A stretch of 64,000 nucleotides of DNA from Acanthochlamys bracteata (Eukaryota > Streptophyta > Magnoliopsida > Pandanales > Velloziaceae). Shown here piece after piece: positions 24,801-37,669 of the stretch. The stretch is taken from NCBI GenBank assembly GCA_019914995.1, contig CM034126.1, positions 2,237,001-2,301,000 of the forward strand, written 5' to 3'. The translations under genes were made by a program, and so were the position numbers. Every line of letters begins with the position of its first letter. Position 1 is the stretch's first letter. The notes under the pieces are model-generated. The model had not been told where the DNA came from and searched no databases. It saw nothing but the letters and a program-made list of their open reading frames with translations.

Positions 24801-25677
24801 AACTATATTCATCCTTCTCAAATCACAAATCTTAAAGAAATAAACATATCTAGATTGAAAAATAATTTAAACTTGATAACAAATTAGATGGATGCAAAGG
24901 AGCGTATTGGAGAAAACCTTGTCTGTCAATGCCAACATATAGTATTTCTCTCTAGCGAGACTTATCCTTAATTTTGTTTTTCTTTTTTTGGTTTGTCTCT
25001 ACTCTTGGGTCAAAGATGTCCAGGTTCATATTTGTTTTCTTATTTCTGTGATGTATTTCACCTTGCCATATTCAAGCCACGCTTAGCTTGTTTTGTTGGG
25101 GATATTGCTGTTAGTGTCGTTCAGGTCAAATAAGGCTTGCACTTATAATGAGGTTTGTTGCGTAATAACATCAAAGACCATGATGCTGATTTTGTGCTTC
25201 AATTTTGTCTAAGATATACAATAAAAGACTTGATCTATAAGCTTACACAGATTGACAAGGCTGAGAAGGTTCATCATAAATATAACACATTCCTAGCAAC
25301 AAATATTTCTAATGTTTTGCTCGTGTTCTCTTTCCTTTTCTTAAGCATAACGTGGATGGAGAGATTCTTGAAGTGAAGTATATTCTTGAAGTGAAGTATG
25401 CTTCGAAGAAACATATTCTACTTAATGAAGAAGGTATGATTCATTTGATGGTACGTGTATCTTATTATCTTCTTTTTCTACAATCTTGTAGTTTGAATAT
25501 GATGATTGGCTCGCCAAGGAGTGTGGATGTCCAGTTGTTGAAGACTGGAGAAAGCAGATGTATGCAGCAACCAGCCACAATAGAGTCTCCAATCCTGATC
25601 GTTACCGTGACGAATGGTATGACGACAATTTGGTTGCACATGCACATGAAGATTTCCTTAAGTTTTTGCACAAGTAG
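21880..25677 (+). CDS. Flavin-containing monooxygenase, FMO GS-OX-like
   Basis: Seven exons: 21880-22453, 23072-23142, 23308-23457, 23553-23635, 23861-23996, 24067-24240, 25492-25677; 457 aa, the usual length. FMOs oxidise nucleophilic S or N atoms with FAD, NADPH and O2; GS-OX members S-oxygenate methylthioalkyl glucosinolates in Brassicales, but substrates elsewhere are unknown. The FAD site VIGAGAAGLVAARE lies near residue 25, followed by YERAARVGGTW. The FMO identifying motif reads WPGKQMHSHNYR. The NADPH loop is LIGNASSGADIS. The C-terminal half has GYKYHLPFLDT and FPPPLAPFLCFIGLPWK. I chose the ATG at 21880; the longer in-frame extension to 21817 would add 21 residues that are not typical of the family. 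Intron 6 is long (1.25 kb) and shows no recognisable insert. Confidence 0.93.
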
Positions 25678-27210
25678 GTAGATTTGTATCTTTGAGAGAC
25701 ATTCAATATATTTTGGATATAGCTTTGAAGTGCAACTCAGATTGTGAATGGATTGTGGCAGCTATGCTGCATTATATGATAATAATGAACTGGAATTGTT
25801 GGATCATATTTTGTTTAATTTGGCATTGTGATAATAATAAACTGGGATTGTTGGAGTACAATTAGTTTACAATGTTTTACCATTGCTCGTCCGTCTGTTC
25901 TGCTTATGGTGTACGTTGTAAGGTAGATATGCCTGCAAGTCTTGCTGTATAAGCCCAAAAGTAAGAATTTTACATATGAAGATGGCATATTGTAAAACAA
26001 AATTTGTGTTTATACTTATTTGTAATCTTTTATACATAGCAAACTAAAATTTATTTGTCCTGTTCAACTCTTTTTAACTAATTAGTTTTCTACTGATTAG
26101 GAGACCAAATACAAAAATTTACTAAACAAATCATAAAATATCAGCCAATATGTGAAAGAACTGTGGTTGCGGCAAATCCAAAAGTTTGTCAGCAGATGAA
26201 CATGCCAGACAGCCCAGACACAAAAAGATGATAATGAAATAAAAAGACAAAAGACGCACCAGTCGTAGAGAAATTTTGAATAATTTATGAAATATTTTTA
26301 AAAATTTGTATTTTATAAGTGTTCGTAGAATTTCCCTTATGCTTTTATCGTAAAATGTTGGACTAGCCTGTAGTTGAAATTATAATTAGCGTTTCAACTA
26401 TTAAAAGAAAAAGGAGGAGCCTTGATCTTTATAATTCTTTAGGATAAAAGATAATAAACAAAATTCAGAGAAATGACCTTTGCTTGATTTGAATCAGCTC
26501 TCCAAATCTGAAAGCAACTCAAATACAAGAAGTCTCAAAACCCAACTAGCTTTTGTCGGGATTCGTTCCTTGCAGACCACTGCACCGCACATGGCACCGG
26601 TTTAAATATAAAGGAATTTCCCAGTCCTTGTCACGGGTTTTTCGTTTTTCCAAACTAACTCAAATATTTCACATAAGTGCATTCCGCTACAACTGGTGGG
26701 GTCGTAAATAGTATAAAATCACAGTCCTTTGTTTACATGATCTGAACACTTGAATAATAAACTATGCGGTGATCGTGACCGAGCTATCTGCGGCTTTCTA
26801 CGCAGCGACACTGTGCTCAGCTGCTTTCCATCGCACTTTCGGTCGCCTTTTTCCCATTTTAGCCCTTTAAAATTACTCTTAGAAAGGCGACTCGTGCAGC
26901 CCGACTATTCTGACCGAAATTAAGATAGAAAGTTCTGCACTAGTTTACAAAATCAGACCACTTAATTCATTTATAACCTTCCCAGGATTAGATAAGAGTT
27001 GATAAGCGTCAAGTCTTTCATATTTCATAAATGAATTAGAACGTCAAACTTTTTTTAACGCAGCGAGTCCAGTGACAGCACTCGAGGATGTAGTTATCAC
27101 AGTATTCGGTTTACCAATTTGTTCCGAACGCCACCATCAGCTAACACCATGAGCAGGTTCTTTAGTATATGAACTTTCATTTCTTTAGAATCCTGAAATT
27201 GGCAATTCAA
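25678..27210. other. FMO 3' flank and BAG7 promoter region
   Basis: It contains the FMO 3' UTR (to perhaps 26000) and then the BAG7 upstream region. I found no coding sequence and no clean ERSE or heat-shock element by eye; a CCAAT at about 27114 has no correctly spaced CACG. Confidence 0.4.
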
Positions 27211-27218
27211 TATATAAA
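27211..27218 (+). promoter_or_regulatory. TATA box of BAG7
   Basis: TATATAAA lies 214 bp upstream of the BAG7 ATG and would place transcription start near 27240-27250, with a leader rich in AGAAGA and AACA just before the ATG. Confidence 0.5.
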
Positions 27219-27431
27219 TGGACCCAAAATAGCTTACATTCTTTCACATTCCCACACGTTCGGAAAATGTCGGAATGAAATATTCGTACAAACATGCATT
27301 GCCTTCTTTTTAAAAGACCTCTCTTTAGTAAGACTCAGGTGTCCATCACCAGAAGAACATACATTCTACTTCGTTAACAAATCAGTCAATTTCGAGAAGA
27401 AGAAGAAGAAGATCAACAAAACCAAAAAGCA

Positions 27432-30400
27432 ATGAGCTCGTTTAGTAGGCTGGAGCTCATCGACTTCCCATTCGCTTCTTCTTCTTTGATCTACAGAGAA
27501 TCATCATCATCATCATCAGCTCTGCTCAAGTCGCACAATCTTTTCTCTGCCGTGGAACAAGATCAGCTCGATTTCGCTCTCGATCTTCTCGCTCCTTCTT
27601 CGCCATTCCCTTCACCATTACCATTCAATCTCTTCTTTCCTCTCGCTACACCGCTCGATCTGCTCGAGACCGATCTCTGTCTCCGTGGCCTTACCGATCG
27701 CATCGCTGCATTGGAATTTACTGTTGGGCAAAAGCCGAAGGCGCCGGTTGATTGGAAGTATAAATGGACGACGGAGATTAAGGGAGCTGAAGAGAAGGAA
27801 GGGTTTGATCGGAAGTATAAGGTTGTGGCGGAGGTGAAGGCTGGAGGTGACAGGGATTTGAAATGGACGGCGGAGATGAAAGGGAAAGGGAAAGATAAGC
27901 CGCTCTCGAGAACGTATACTTTCCAGAAATCGACGAATCCTGTGTTGTCCGTGGTGGAGAAGGAAAAGGAGAAGAAGAAAGAGAAGAAAGGTGACAAGAA
28001 GGAGAAGAATGGGGCAAAGAACCGGTTGGTTGAGATTGAGGAGCCGCCTAGCCAAGGCGCCGTTGTGCTTCGTCAGGTTTGATATTTCATTCTACACACA
28101 AGAAGATCTCTTTTTTCTTCTCTGTTTATGGTTTATTAGTGGAATGGCTCGTGCTGTTGGTTTTTGCTTAGTTGGTTGAAATTCTTCTTGATTATGTCGT
28201 GTGAATAGGAAACCTTGATTAATATTGAAGTTGGATAGGATGTTTCTCTGGAATAGCATTGCTGCAATGTGCGTTTCTTGTTTTTGCTACATGCATGCTT
28301 ATAAGATCATACCTTTGCAATTTCAACCTTAAAGCATCTTACTAGATTTCTTTAAGGTTGATAGTCTCCTGTGATGTCTATTTCAGTATAAATGAAACCT
28401 CTCGAGTAAAAGATGTAGGAAGCATTGTCGTCAAGGATATAGAAACGTTTAAAGTAGCATATTTATATTATTGCCGTCAAAGATGCTTTTTTTTTCTGGT
28501 GGACGAGCTTCAAAAAATTTCTTTTCCTTCAATCATTTCTTCTTAATTATGTTCAAGTATAAAGTGCATAGGGGCTGCTTTTGAAGTCTATTGTTCTAGT
28601 ACATTGTTTTAATGTATGCATACTTACACTTTTTCAAGGCATTTGCAAAGAGAACTGTTGTTAGAAACAAGGGGAAGAACAAGGAACTATCTCCACTCGA
28701 TGCTGCTTTGATAATCCAGATGAGCTACAGAGCTCATTTGGTTCATCGCTCGAAAGTGCTACATGCTCTTCGAGACCTTGCTGTGGCGAAAAGCAAACTG
28801 AAGGAGATAAGGTGCTTCTTCTCTAACTTTTCCTATCGTCGCCGCATTGTGAAGGATCATGAGGAACGGCAAAGGTTCTCTGAGAAGAGCATTGTGCTTC
28901 TGCTGACTGTTGAGGCCATCGAGGTATTTGCAAGCTAATTAATTTTCAAATACTGTTGGTTTATTGTTTCTGGTATGTGCTCTGCCTAGCATTATGTCTT
29001 CCTTTTTTATGGATAGAGACTTTTACTGGTGTCCTTAAACTGCCTTGTGTAGTAGTTCATGATTAGCCATGTTTATTCTTATGTAGCATTTTGTATACTG
29101 TGATAACTTGGCAACTTGGTAGGTAGAACTTATAACCTTTTATCTGAAGGAAAAAATTACTTACTGCAAAATTCAGCTGTTTATAATTTTGGTGCTATTT
29201 GATAACTGCTCCCTGGTTAAGTGGGTGAAGTATAACTATGCGTACTATGTTTAGTATTTTGAAATATCTTTGTCAAGTTTTAATTTGTGATATATGTTGT
29301 TATCTGGCCATATATGCATTATTGTAGAATTCTTTTGTTCTCGCTGCCCTTAGCATAAGCGCTGTGTTAGTATGTGAAACTGCCTTGAGAAGGATTGTGC
29401 CGCATCAATTTCTGCTCCTTCCTTCCAGAGTGTTCTTCAAATGCATCTTCACTTAAGAAATTTTTCTATATGAACTATGAACTTCTGTATTATTCTTCAA
29501 ACACATACTAATTCTTGAAAAGGATTTTCTGCAAGAATGACTAAGGTGTTGTTTGGCAGTGATTATCAGTTATCATTGTTTATCAAAATTTTTCATTTCA
29601 ACTTTTCATTTTTCAACTGTTATACAGTATTTTAAATTTTTTTAGAAATTTGAAAAGTACAGATGAATTGTATGACATAAAATTTTATATGTATAATTTC
29701 TTTTTATTTTTTTGAGATAAAAAATAAGCTCATTTTCTCGAGAAACTTCAAAATAAGCTTCTTTTCAGAGAAGCTCTTTATTTTAAGCACTCCCAAATGT
29801 TCTAGGCTTGTATGTCTCAAGGAGGACATTGTCTAAGCTCGCTTGAGCTTAAGAGTTCTCATGCAGCCAATTTTGAGCTTTCAAGCTGGGGTTTAGCTGC
29901 TTTGATTCAAGGCTCAAGGCATGATATTTGAATGCATTGTCATGTTAGTTATCATATGCTATTTAGAGCATGCTTTTAGGAATGGACGAATGGTTCAATA
30001 TTCATATTGGCCTGACCTTGGTATGGTTATTAGTTAAGAAAAGGTTGTACCAGCATGCCAACAAGAAAGTTCTTTTAAGGCTGCATATGCTCTATGCTTC
30101 TGTAGCATGCTGCAAAAAGTATGTCATTATGGCCAATTTGTGCAGTTACTCGGTTGAGATGTGGCATGGATGAGCATTTGGTCGATGATGAATAGTTAAC
30201 ATGCATTTATGTGTTGTATGTTCTTGCCATCTCCCCTCTATATGAATGGCTTACAGCAATTGCTGCTACTCGGCAGGGTCTTGACTTCATGATTCGTGCT
30301 GCTAAGAGGTCAATGATTGATGAGCTGGAGGCAATGCTGGAGGTTGTAGATCCCCAACCAGCTGGAAAGTTGGCTTCATTGAAGCGACGGCAGTTTGATC

Positions 30401-30492
30401 TTCCAATGGGCGGATTGATCTCTGATGAAATGGCAAGAGGTGTCTCAGAGGTAGTCCAGATGCTCGATCAAGATGAGAAAGCATCCTCTTGA
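27432..30492 (+). CDS. BAG7: BAG family co-chaperone, BAG7-like
   Basis: Three exons, 27432-28076, 28639-28923 and 30277-30492, give 381 aa, with all junctions in phase 0. BAG domains bind the ATPase domain of Hsp70/BiP; Arabidopsis BAG7 is ER-located, works in the unfolded-protein and heat response, and moves to the nucleus after cleavage. Exon 1 has a Ser-rich N-terminus, a WKYKWTTEIKG/LKWTAEMKGKG repeat region and a long Lys/Glu run (about residues 175-205) that could act as a nuclear signal. Exon 2 holds an IQ calmodulin-binding motif (IIQMSYRAHLVHRS) and the start of the BAG helices (FSEKSIVLLLTVEAIE). Exon 3 continues GLDFMIRAAKRSMIDELEAM and ends near EVVQMLDQDEKASS. The IQ-BAG pairing is diagnostic for plant BAG5-7; length and flanking sequence favour BAG7. 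Confidence 0.92.
29545..29803. mobile_element. Probable MITE in BAG7 intron 2
   Basis: A roughly 259-bp insert. Its left end GTGTTGTTTGGCAGTGATTA mirrors its right end AAGCACTCCCAAATGTTC (reverse complement GAACATTTGGGAGTGCTT). The interior is AT-rich with a short hairpin-like AAGCTTCTTTTCAGAGAAGC. It is non-coding, and the target duplication is not certain. Confidence 0.5.
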
Positions 30493-31844
30493 GCAGCAAG
30501 GCCGTGCTGCTGCATATGTAGAAGCTCTGGTCTTTAGTCTTTGAAGAGCTTTGCAGTTTGTACCTGCTGTTTGCTTCTGAGGTTATCTATTGGAATAGTC
30601 TAGGATTCACAAGGACATCCTGTTAGTTAATATATGCATGTTTGTTTTTGACTTAATAATATAGGGCTGTAGAGTCTGAAGTCTGTTTCTTTGTAAGTGT
30701 TAAGCATCAGGAAGCTTTTATGTTCAATTCTATGAGGTTATGCTTTTATATGGCTTTTACCTTGGTATGCACCCTCTGTCAGGAAAAGTTTGTCGGTTTT
30801 CACTACTACGATAACCTTAATAAGCATTTGCTACTTTCTGGAGGCGTGTGAAATACAATTTGACCATCTTTATTGACGTGGTTCTTTCTGCAGCTTCTGC
30901 TGGATAGCTTCATACGAGAAGGTAAAAATTGACCTCTTCCATTAGCGTAGAAAAAGATTGCGCAGGTTAAACCTCTTTGTTTTCTGTTGAAAATTTTTTT
31001 AACAAAAAGATAGGAATACAAACATGCTTCAGTTTTTTAAGGAACAAAGAAAGATGAAAAAATAAAATTTGTTGGTGAGACGCCATGCTACCCTTTGTAT
31101 TTGATTGATTGCTGTCTGAAGGTAGCTAGTCAAAAGCAAAGATTTGCAGAATACAGACTGAAGTCTGAGCGCCTGAGACTACAAACTGCACCAGTATACA
31201 AACCAATGGACGACTACTGCAGCAGTGCATGCGCTTTCACACCTCTGCCTCTTAACTCTCTTCCAGTCTACCACTACTCCTTGTGCCTGCAGTGCTCTTT
31301 ATTTCCTTAAATTATCTTTTACTCTTCTACCTAATATCTATAGCATCTGCGAAAGTTTAAATTTTTTCGGCACCAGCAAGAATCGAACGTTGGAAACTGA
31401 ATAAAAGACGTTACATCAAAACAAAACAACGTTGGAAACCCAAAATCTGCATAGAGCCCCTAACAAGAGGTGTGAACAAGTTAAAAGCGTAACCTCGCTA
31501 CAAATATTCCACTTCCAGGAACAACTTTTGTTAGTAAAACAAGAGGGAGCCAGTACTGCATTAATGCATTCAACGATGAATGCAATTAATAATAAACCTG
31601 TAGGAGTGTTTGACATTATCAAAATAATATCTCTACAAACTGAGTTGGATAGGTACGTATTGTTTTATCAGTTGATTGCCTTATCGTAGTTAAATTAAAG
31701 ATGTTTTTATCAAGATATTCTTATAATTGAAAGAAGTACTCCCTAGACAAATGATTGAAAATTCAAACACACTGGACAAAAAGGTTATCGACTTTGGGTT
31801 TTAAACCTAACCCGTAAAAGAACGTCTTAATTCTCGTTCATCAG
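30493..31844. other. Convergent spacer between BAG7 and PLATZ
   Basis: It holds the BAG7 3' UTR (to about 30680) and the PLATZ 3' flank. No gene was recognised. A small repeated CGTTGGAAAC occurs at about 31388 and 31430. Confidence 0.4.
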
Positions 31845-32810
31845 TCAGGACAACGGTGACCGGCAAGGTACACCCTTTCTGCGATCGTGGTAATCATAAG
31901 ACTTTACTACAATGTTGCGAATAGAAGAACTCATACTGCTCCGCTTCTTCTTCTTCACAACTGGTAGTGGTGGCGGAGGAGATGGCTTAGGGATGCAGGC
32001 ATCAGCGCTAGAGTCGTCGGAGGACGGTGATTCGAGGATCGAGTCAGGAGTAAGTTGGCCGTCGTCCAACTCGGTTGAGCTCGGCGGCGGAAGAGATTCA
32101 TAGCTTCGAAGATCCTTTTTTGTTACTCCGGCCTCTCTCGCCACCACCTGCTTTACCTATGAAGAGAAAACACAAGCATTTCTTGACGTGGAAAAAAATG
32201 GGCGAAATAATCGATTCACAAGAACAAATTGAAAAGAGACCTTGCAGTAGAGGCAACAGAAAAGATTAGGATAATGAATAGGACGGTCGCAAGCGGAGCA
32301 GCAGCTGCTGGTAAAGCCACGGAAGGGCCTCCCTTGCTCTCGCTCGTTCAAGAACACTACCTTCGAACTGTTTGTTATGTATGTCTGCATATGACACGTA
32401 TATAGAGAGCAGAGATTACGAACCAAACTCTTTCAAATTTTCAAAACATTAATTTAACGGATTGGTATGCAGCATTACCTGGATAAGGTTGCAGTCCATT
32501 AGCTTCCCCAAGTTCTCGACTCGAACAACATCATGGTAGATATACCTTCGAATCTTTACACACGAATTAAAAACAGATTATAAGTGCAAAATAAAAGCAG
32601 TAAGAAATTAAGAGAGAACACCTGAAGAAGACGATGGTGGCGATGAGAAGGCAAGCAGCGAGAACAAAGAGCAGAGCAGCAGTCCAAGCAGTAAACATTT
32701 CGCTCATTCTTCTTGGCTGTGTTGTGAACAGAACAGGGAATGAAGAACTTCTCCAACAGCAGCTTCTCCAACCACACAGGCACACTGCTTCTGCTGCAGC
32801 TCGTCGACAT
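31845..32810 (-). CDS. PLATZ zinc-binding transcription factor
   Basis: Four exons on the minus strand: 32810-32622, 32553-32479, 32384-32241, 32156-31845; 239 aa, typical of the family. PLATZ proteins bind A/T-rich DNA, or act as RNA polymerase III cofactors, through two zinc-coordinating regions. Visible landmarks are PVWLEKLLLEKFFIPCSVH, the Cys/His cluster CLDCCSALCSRCLPSHRHHR, then RRYIYHDVVRVENLGKLMDC, the second cluster SCCSACDRPI...LFCCLYCK, and the family's VTKKDLRSYE. The C-terminal tail is Ser/Pro-rich with a KKKKRSS basic patch. The ATG at 32810 is the first in frame. An intron in the 5' UTR is possible: there is an acceptor-like ATTATAG just upstream and a donor-like GAAGGTAACG near 32925. 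Confidence 0.94.
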
Positions 32811-34861
32811 TGCTACGTGCACTATAATTTATCATTCGACTAGTTAATTGAATACCGAAAACTCACGGCTAGCTAATTTTTCCAACGTAACTAGAGAGAA
32901 GAAAGTGTGAATATGATCGTTACCTTCGAATAATGCCGGAAAATTAAAGCGACAGTTAGTTAATTTGTTTTTTCTCCGGTAAATATTGTCCTGCGTTAGC
33001 AAGGCTTCAAGTATCAGAAAAGAACCAGAAGAAGCGCAGAACAAGAAGAAAGACGAAATCAAGAACTGAGTTTGCTAGGATTGCTCTTTCAAAAACCCAT
33101 AAAACTGAATCATCCGTGGTAAAGTTTAAATAAAGCTTTGTTGAAGGTTTTGTTTGGAGAAGGAAACATTAAGCTTCCTAGGGAAGGAAATGAACCTAGA
33201 GCCCTAAAAACGAATAAGGACAATCTCGAAATAACTTGACAAGACATGTATGTATAAGTGAATGAATGAATGTATGCGAAAGACAGACGTCTTTCTTCTT
33301 TCTTTTTGTTTAATTTCTTTTCTTTCTTCTTGATGGAAACGATTGCGAAAGACGTGATGATTACACGCAGCTGGTAAAGAAAAAAAACTTCTGCTGATCT
33401 CCTCGTCTGGACCTGCGATTCACGCCATTAATAAATTTGTCTTTTGAAAAGATTGCGGTTCAAAATAAAGCTCTTTCTAGGAGGTAGAGTCATGGCCATG
33501 GAAATATAATATTATACTCCATTTTTTTTTTTGAAGTTGTAAGTGAGGTGCTAAGGAAGTAAGAGGGTTACTCGCTTGAATACTATAAAACAAATACGTA
33601 ATTGGAGTGATGAGTTAGTCATGTAAATTTATATCATAACTTGTTTGTCAGTTTCAACAGTCAATGCACTTTAACACTTCGAAATTTAGTAACACATTCA
33701 TGGTTTGACACTTAAAAACGTACGTAAATATAATAACAGCGTTTCAGTAAAGTTTTCAAATTTTAAAACAAAAAGAAGAAATTAAGTATTAAACTTCATT
33801 TCAAACACAACGAACAAGCACTTTTTGAAAAATAGAATTAGCACCATTTGATATCTCGACCAGCAAATGTTAAGCCATCAGATTATAAATAGCAGACGTC
33901 CTAATCAAAGAGCATCTCGCTTGAGCAATGAATGAAGAGGACCTAATTCTCTGATAGGTTGTCTGTCCATATGTTCTTCCAAAACCGTATATCCTCTTCT
34001 TTCCTGAGCAGCAAAAATATATTACATAACAAATCATAGCAAATTTAGTCGTAGCAATTTTAATGCTGGACTTCACTGCGCCCACACCTTGTGGTTTTTT
34101 GCTCGTTCTTTTGTAGTTTCCGAGGTATGATATGATCTGGTATCACATTTTGTTCCTTTTAATATTGTTGGCTGTAATCAATTCAAAATGTATTCATCAA
34201 CTAGATGAAATGATGTTTGGGATTAATTTTTTTCAACACTTTTTTTAATTTTTAATTTTATATTTTTTAATATATATTTATAAATATATAAAAAATTTAT
34301 TTAAAAATTTAAAAAAATTAAAAAAATTTTACGAACTAAAATTTTTTATTATATATTTTTATTATTTTTTTAAAATAAAAAAATATAATTTATTTTTAAA
34401 AAAATAAAAATATTCTTATTTTTAAAAAATTTCTATTTTATATGCACTATTAAACACCCCAAAGCTAAGTCCTTGATCAATCACCTCCTTTGAATCACTA
34501 CTTAGCTGTTTATAGCCAAAGTCTCTTCGGAGACTATGGGATAAAAATCTTTAACTCACCAATTAGTATCATACCCGCGAAATCGGGGCAGATCCGTATT
34601 AAATCAAGATGGTAATGACCGGATGAAAATCCAATGACTGGTGCAGTGCGGCTTTCTTTTTTTTTTTCTTTTTTTTTTGTTTGAAGGTTTGTTTCTGGAA
34701 GTGAGACTACAGCGAGGAGACGGGAAACGATGATGGAGATAGAGACGACGAAGAAAGAGAAGAAGAAGCTTGGACATGGTAAGGAAGTTTGCTTTCCTGG
34801 ATGGGCCAAAAAGTGCTAGGCCCATGAGGTTTACTTAAATGGGCGGTAGCCTAGTTAAAAA
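32811..34861. other. PLATZ upstream region and spacer
   Basis: Likely PLATZ leader and promoter to about 33400, then gene-poor spacer. A 71-codon minus-strand open frame at 33870-34085 reads GKKRIYGFGRTYGQ and may be a transposase scrap, but I could not place it. Confidence 0.35.
34212..34457. mobile_element. Probable MITE, unclassified
   Basis: A roughly 246-bp AT-rich island. Its left end ATGTTTGGGATTAATTTTT mirrors its right end CACTATTAAACACCCC imperfectly. Non-coding. It resembles the island at 20348-20571 in layout. Confidence 0.35.
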
Positions 34862-35424
34862 TAAAAGTATCAATTCGAATTTTTAGATCGTTCTAATCAA
34901 CTTATATAATAATTAAATTAAAATTATTTAACTTTAATTTTATTTATTTATTTATATAGATTAAAATTATTAATTCTAATATAATATATTTAATAATTAG
35001 ATAAAATTCAGATCGAGTTATTTAATAATTAAAATAAAAATTATAAATATTAATTTTTAATAATAATATATTATTAATTATATTATATTTTAAAAAATAT
35101 TATTTTTGATAAAATTTATAAATCAAATAAAAATTAGTTGAATTAAAATAAATTAATAAATATACATACAAATTAAATTCAAATTTTATACTTTTTTTAA
35201 AATATTTTTTTAATTATTAATTAATATATATTATATAAATAGTTATATAGATTAAATGGGTTATTTTTGAATCAATCTGAATTTAATTCAAACTTGTTTA
35301 ATTTTTTAGATCAAATTTGGATCGATCTAGAAATGATCTAAATTCGACAATAGATTAATCCGAACTCGATCTTATTGTTTCGTTTTGAAACAGTTTCAAA
35401 TCGGATTAGAATTTGTCACCCTTA
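34862..35424. mobile_element. Probable hAT-like non-autonomous element
   Basis: 563 bp of very AT-rich, non-coding DNA. The right end, read inward, is TAAGGGTGACAAATTCTAAT, close to the TAGAGGTGACAATTTC terminus of the 18555-19143 element; the left end TAAAAGTATCAATTCGAAT is a more worn version. The interiors share gATCGATCT-type blocks in AT-rich DNA. The flanks GTTAAAAA and ATTAAAGG are only weakly alike. Confidence 0.4.
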
Positions 35425-35533
35425 ATTAAAGGTGCTATCCTATTTCGTTCCTATATGACAAGCACAATTGATCATCCAACATAGATTGACACCTTAGTAT
35501 TCGTTGAAAGAAAATATCAACTATTTAACTTAG

Positions 35534-35832
35534 AGCGTGTTGTGTTTTAAATAAGCCTAAGTTTCGAGTTTGAAAAAGTGAAAAAATAAAATATAGTTTC
35601 TTTTAAAGTCAAATTTAGAATTTAATTTTTGAATTTTAATTATTTTTTGAAATAGATGGAAGAAAGTCTATTTGAAAAATTAAAGATCAGCGTCAAATTT
35701 GAAAAAATTATATTAAAAGAATTTGGAAATATAATTTTTAATTTAGTGTATATTTAAAATATATAAATTATTTAAAATTTAATTTTGATAGAAAAAGTTA
35801 AATTTTCGAATCGGGCATTTGAAACAAGCATT
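35534..35832. mobile_element. Probable MITE, unclassified
   Basis: A roughly 300-bp island. Its left end GCGTGTTGTGTTTTAAATAA resembles the reverse complement of its right end, ATGCTTGTTTCAAATGCCC. AT-rich and non-coding. Confidence 0.35.
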
Positions 35833-37087
35833 TATATAACAAATTATTGATTGACACCTTAGTTTTGATTTGAATTTAGGCTAAAAGTCGTTTTTTTTTT
35901 CTTTTGATAAGAGAACTAAGTTAGTGTTGAAGTTTCAATATGTTCGAAAGTATTTAGAGTGTCTTTAAAAAAGTATTTTTTTAAAACAAAAAATATTTTT
36001 ATTCTATTTTAAAAAATAATTTTATTTTTTAACTAAAAGAATAATTAAAATAAGTAATAATAAAAAATTTTATATAATTTTTTATGTATTTTCTAAATTT
36101 TAAATAACTTTTATAAAAAATTATAAAAAATTAATTTAAAAAATATGAATTAAAAAATTAATCAATATTTTTTTAAACGTGTCGCCAAAAGATTCCTATT
36201 TTGCTTAGAGAGTATTTAGTAGTATTTTTATAAATTAGAGAATATTTTTATTCAATTTTAAAAATAAATTTTATTATTTTTTCAAAAAATAAAAATAAAT
36301 AATAACAAAATTATAAAAAAATTATTTAAAATATTAATTAAAAAATTGTTTTTTAGAACTCAATGCCAAGCCTACACTGTATATAGACTAGAGAGAGACC
36401 TTCCTTCAATGCAAATATGCAACGGCGAAACTGTAGCGCAAGAAAACAACGACCATTTGGTACCCATAACTATTGTGGAATCACATAGATGTTTCTTTTT
36501 TTGGTCTCAACAGTAGACATTTTGTTGGCCGGTAATAAATACCCTGTCGGGACTAGAAACTGTTTTTTTGCGTGTTTTCGCCCATTTAATTAGATGAGCA
36601 ACACTATTATGTCAGTAGGCCTTTACATGCACTATCTGGCTCTTTGTCTTTTTGTTACAGTTAAAAAACTCCTTAACAACTGGACCATCTTTCTCAAATG
36701 GGCTGTTTTGACATTACAGCACCCATTAATGGGCCCCAGGTGTTGGCTTCAGTTGCCGCTTTCTTTTCTCGTTCTTTGCTGATTCTGTACATCCAAGTGT
36801 TCTCTTACGATCTGTGAACCTAAACATAAGTTTCTAAATAATAGTAAATAAATTATTAAACTACATTATAAAATTAAGTCTTAAATAGTTAAAATTTTTA
36901 AAAGAAACTGTAGTTTGTCTGGGGCAAGAATTCCACATGTACGATCCATATTTCATTTACGTTATAATTTATTAACGATGCCAGGTTTACTTCATTATGC
37001 ATTGACACTATTTGGCATTTGACATATATCATTATCAATCAATCTTTTATTTTACTTCGCTAATGCGGGCGGCGTGCGGTTGCTTTC

Positions 37088-37669
37088 TGTTAGAAATTAT
37101 AAAGTTACTATATAAATTAGTAGTTTATTAGAATATAATAAATTAAATATGTATTCATATTGGAATGTCAAAGATTAAAAAAGATGAACTATTACCCAAG
37201 AAATTAAAAAACTAACGATCAAAGATTTTGAAACATCTCTTGAAAGATGGAAAGTCAAAGAACTTGAACAATTAGTTGGAAGATAAAAGAATAACCGTTT
37301 GAAAGTTTAAGAGTCTCCTTGAAGCATTATATATATGAATGAGAGGCATTTGTTTGGAAGAAAGAATAAAATAGAAATGAGAAAGGATCATTTTCACATC
37401 AAGTGTGAGAGATATAAATAAAACATTCTAGTGAGAGTTTCCAGTTAAAGTGTAACACAAGAGTTTGTAATTGCTTTGATTTAGTGATTTTCTTGAAAAC
37501 TAGTTTGTCTTTCCATGGAGTTTTTTTCGTTTTTTCTCACGTAAATCTCTTATCTTTGTGATTGTATTGCTCTTATCTTAATTTTCGAATTGCTTAAACA
37601 AAATCCTTAAATGTGTTTATATTTTCGCTGTGTCTATCGACAACTGAACACAATCGCTATTTTTCAACA
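37088..37669 (+). repeat. Probable solo LTR
   Basis: 582 bp starting TGTTAGAAAT and ending TTTCAACA, so the termini TGTT...AACA are perfect inverts. The flanks CTTTC (37083-37087) and CTTTA (37670-37674) agree at four of five bases, as expected of a worn target duplication. A TATATATGAATGAGAGGC promoter-like stretch and a CACGTAAATCTCTTATC downstream region are typical of copia LTRs. No primer-binding site or coding DNA adjoins it, which fits loss of the rest by LTR-LTR recombination. The family is not determined. Confidence 0.55.

Noticed and set aside
27110-27140. Candidate ER-stress element upstream of BAG7
   Set aside because: The CCAAT box is followed at the required spacing by CGCC, not CACG, so the consensus is not met.
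27563-28055. Three long minus-strand open frames opposite BAG7 exon 1
   Set aside because: They are shadows of the Glu/Lys- and Ser-rich coding exon; none resembles a protein family.
31375-31405. tRNA-like T-arm (GTTCGATTC on the minus strand)
   Set aside because: The T-stem does not pair and no acceptor, D or anticodon arms can be drawn; not a tRNA gene and weak as a SINE.
33870-34085. 71-codon minus-strand frame with GKKRIYGFGRTYGQ, reminiscent of plant transposase tails
   Set aside because: Too short and without neighbouring transposase domains; similarity is only an impression.
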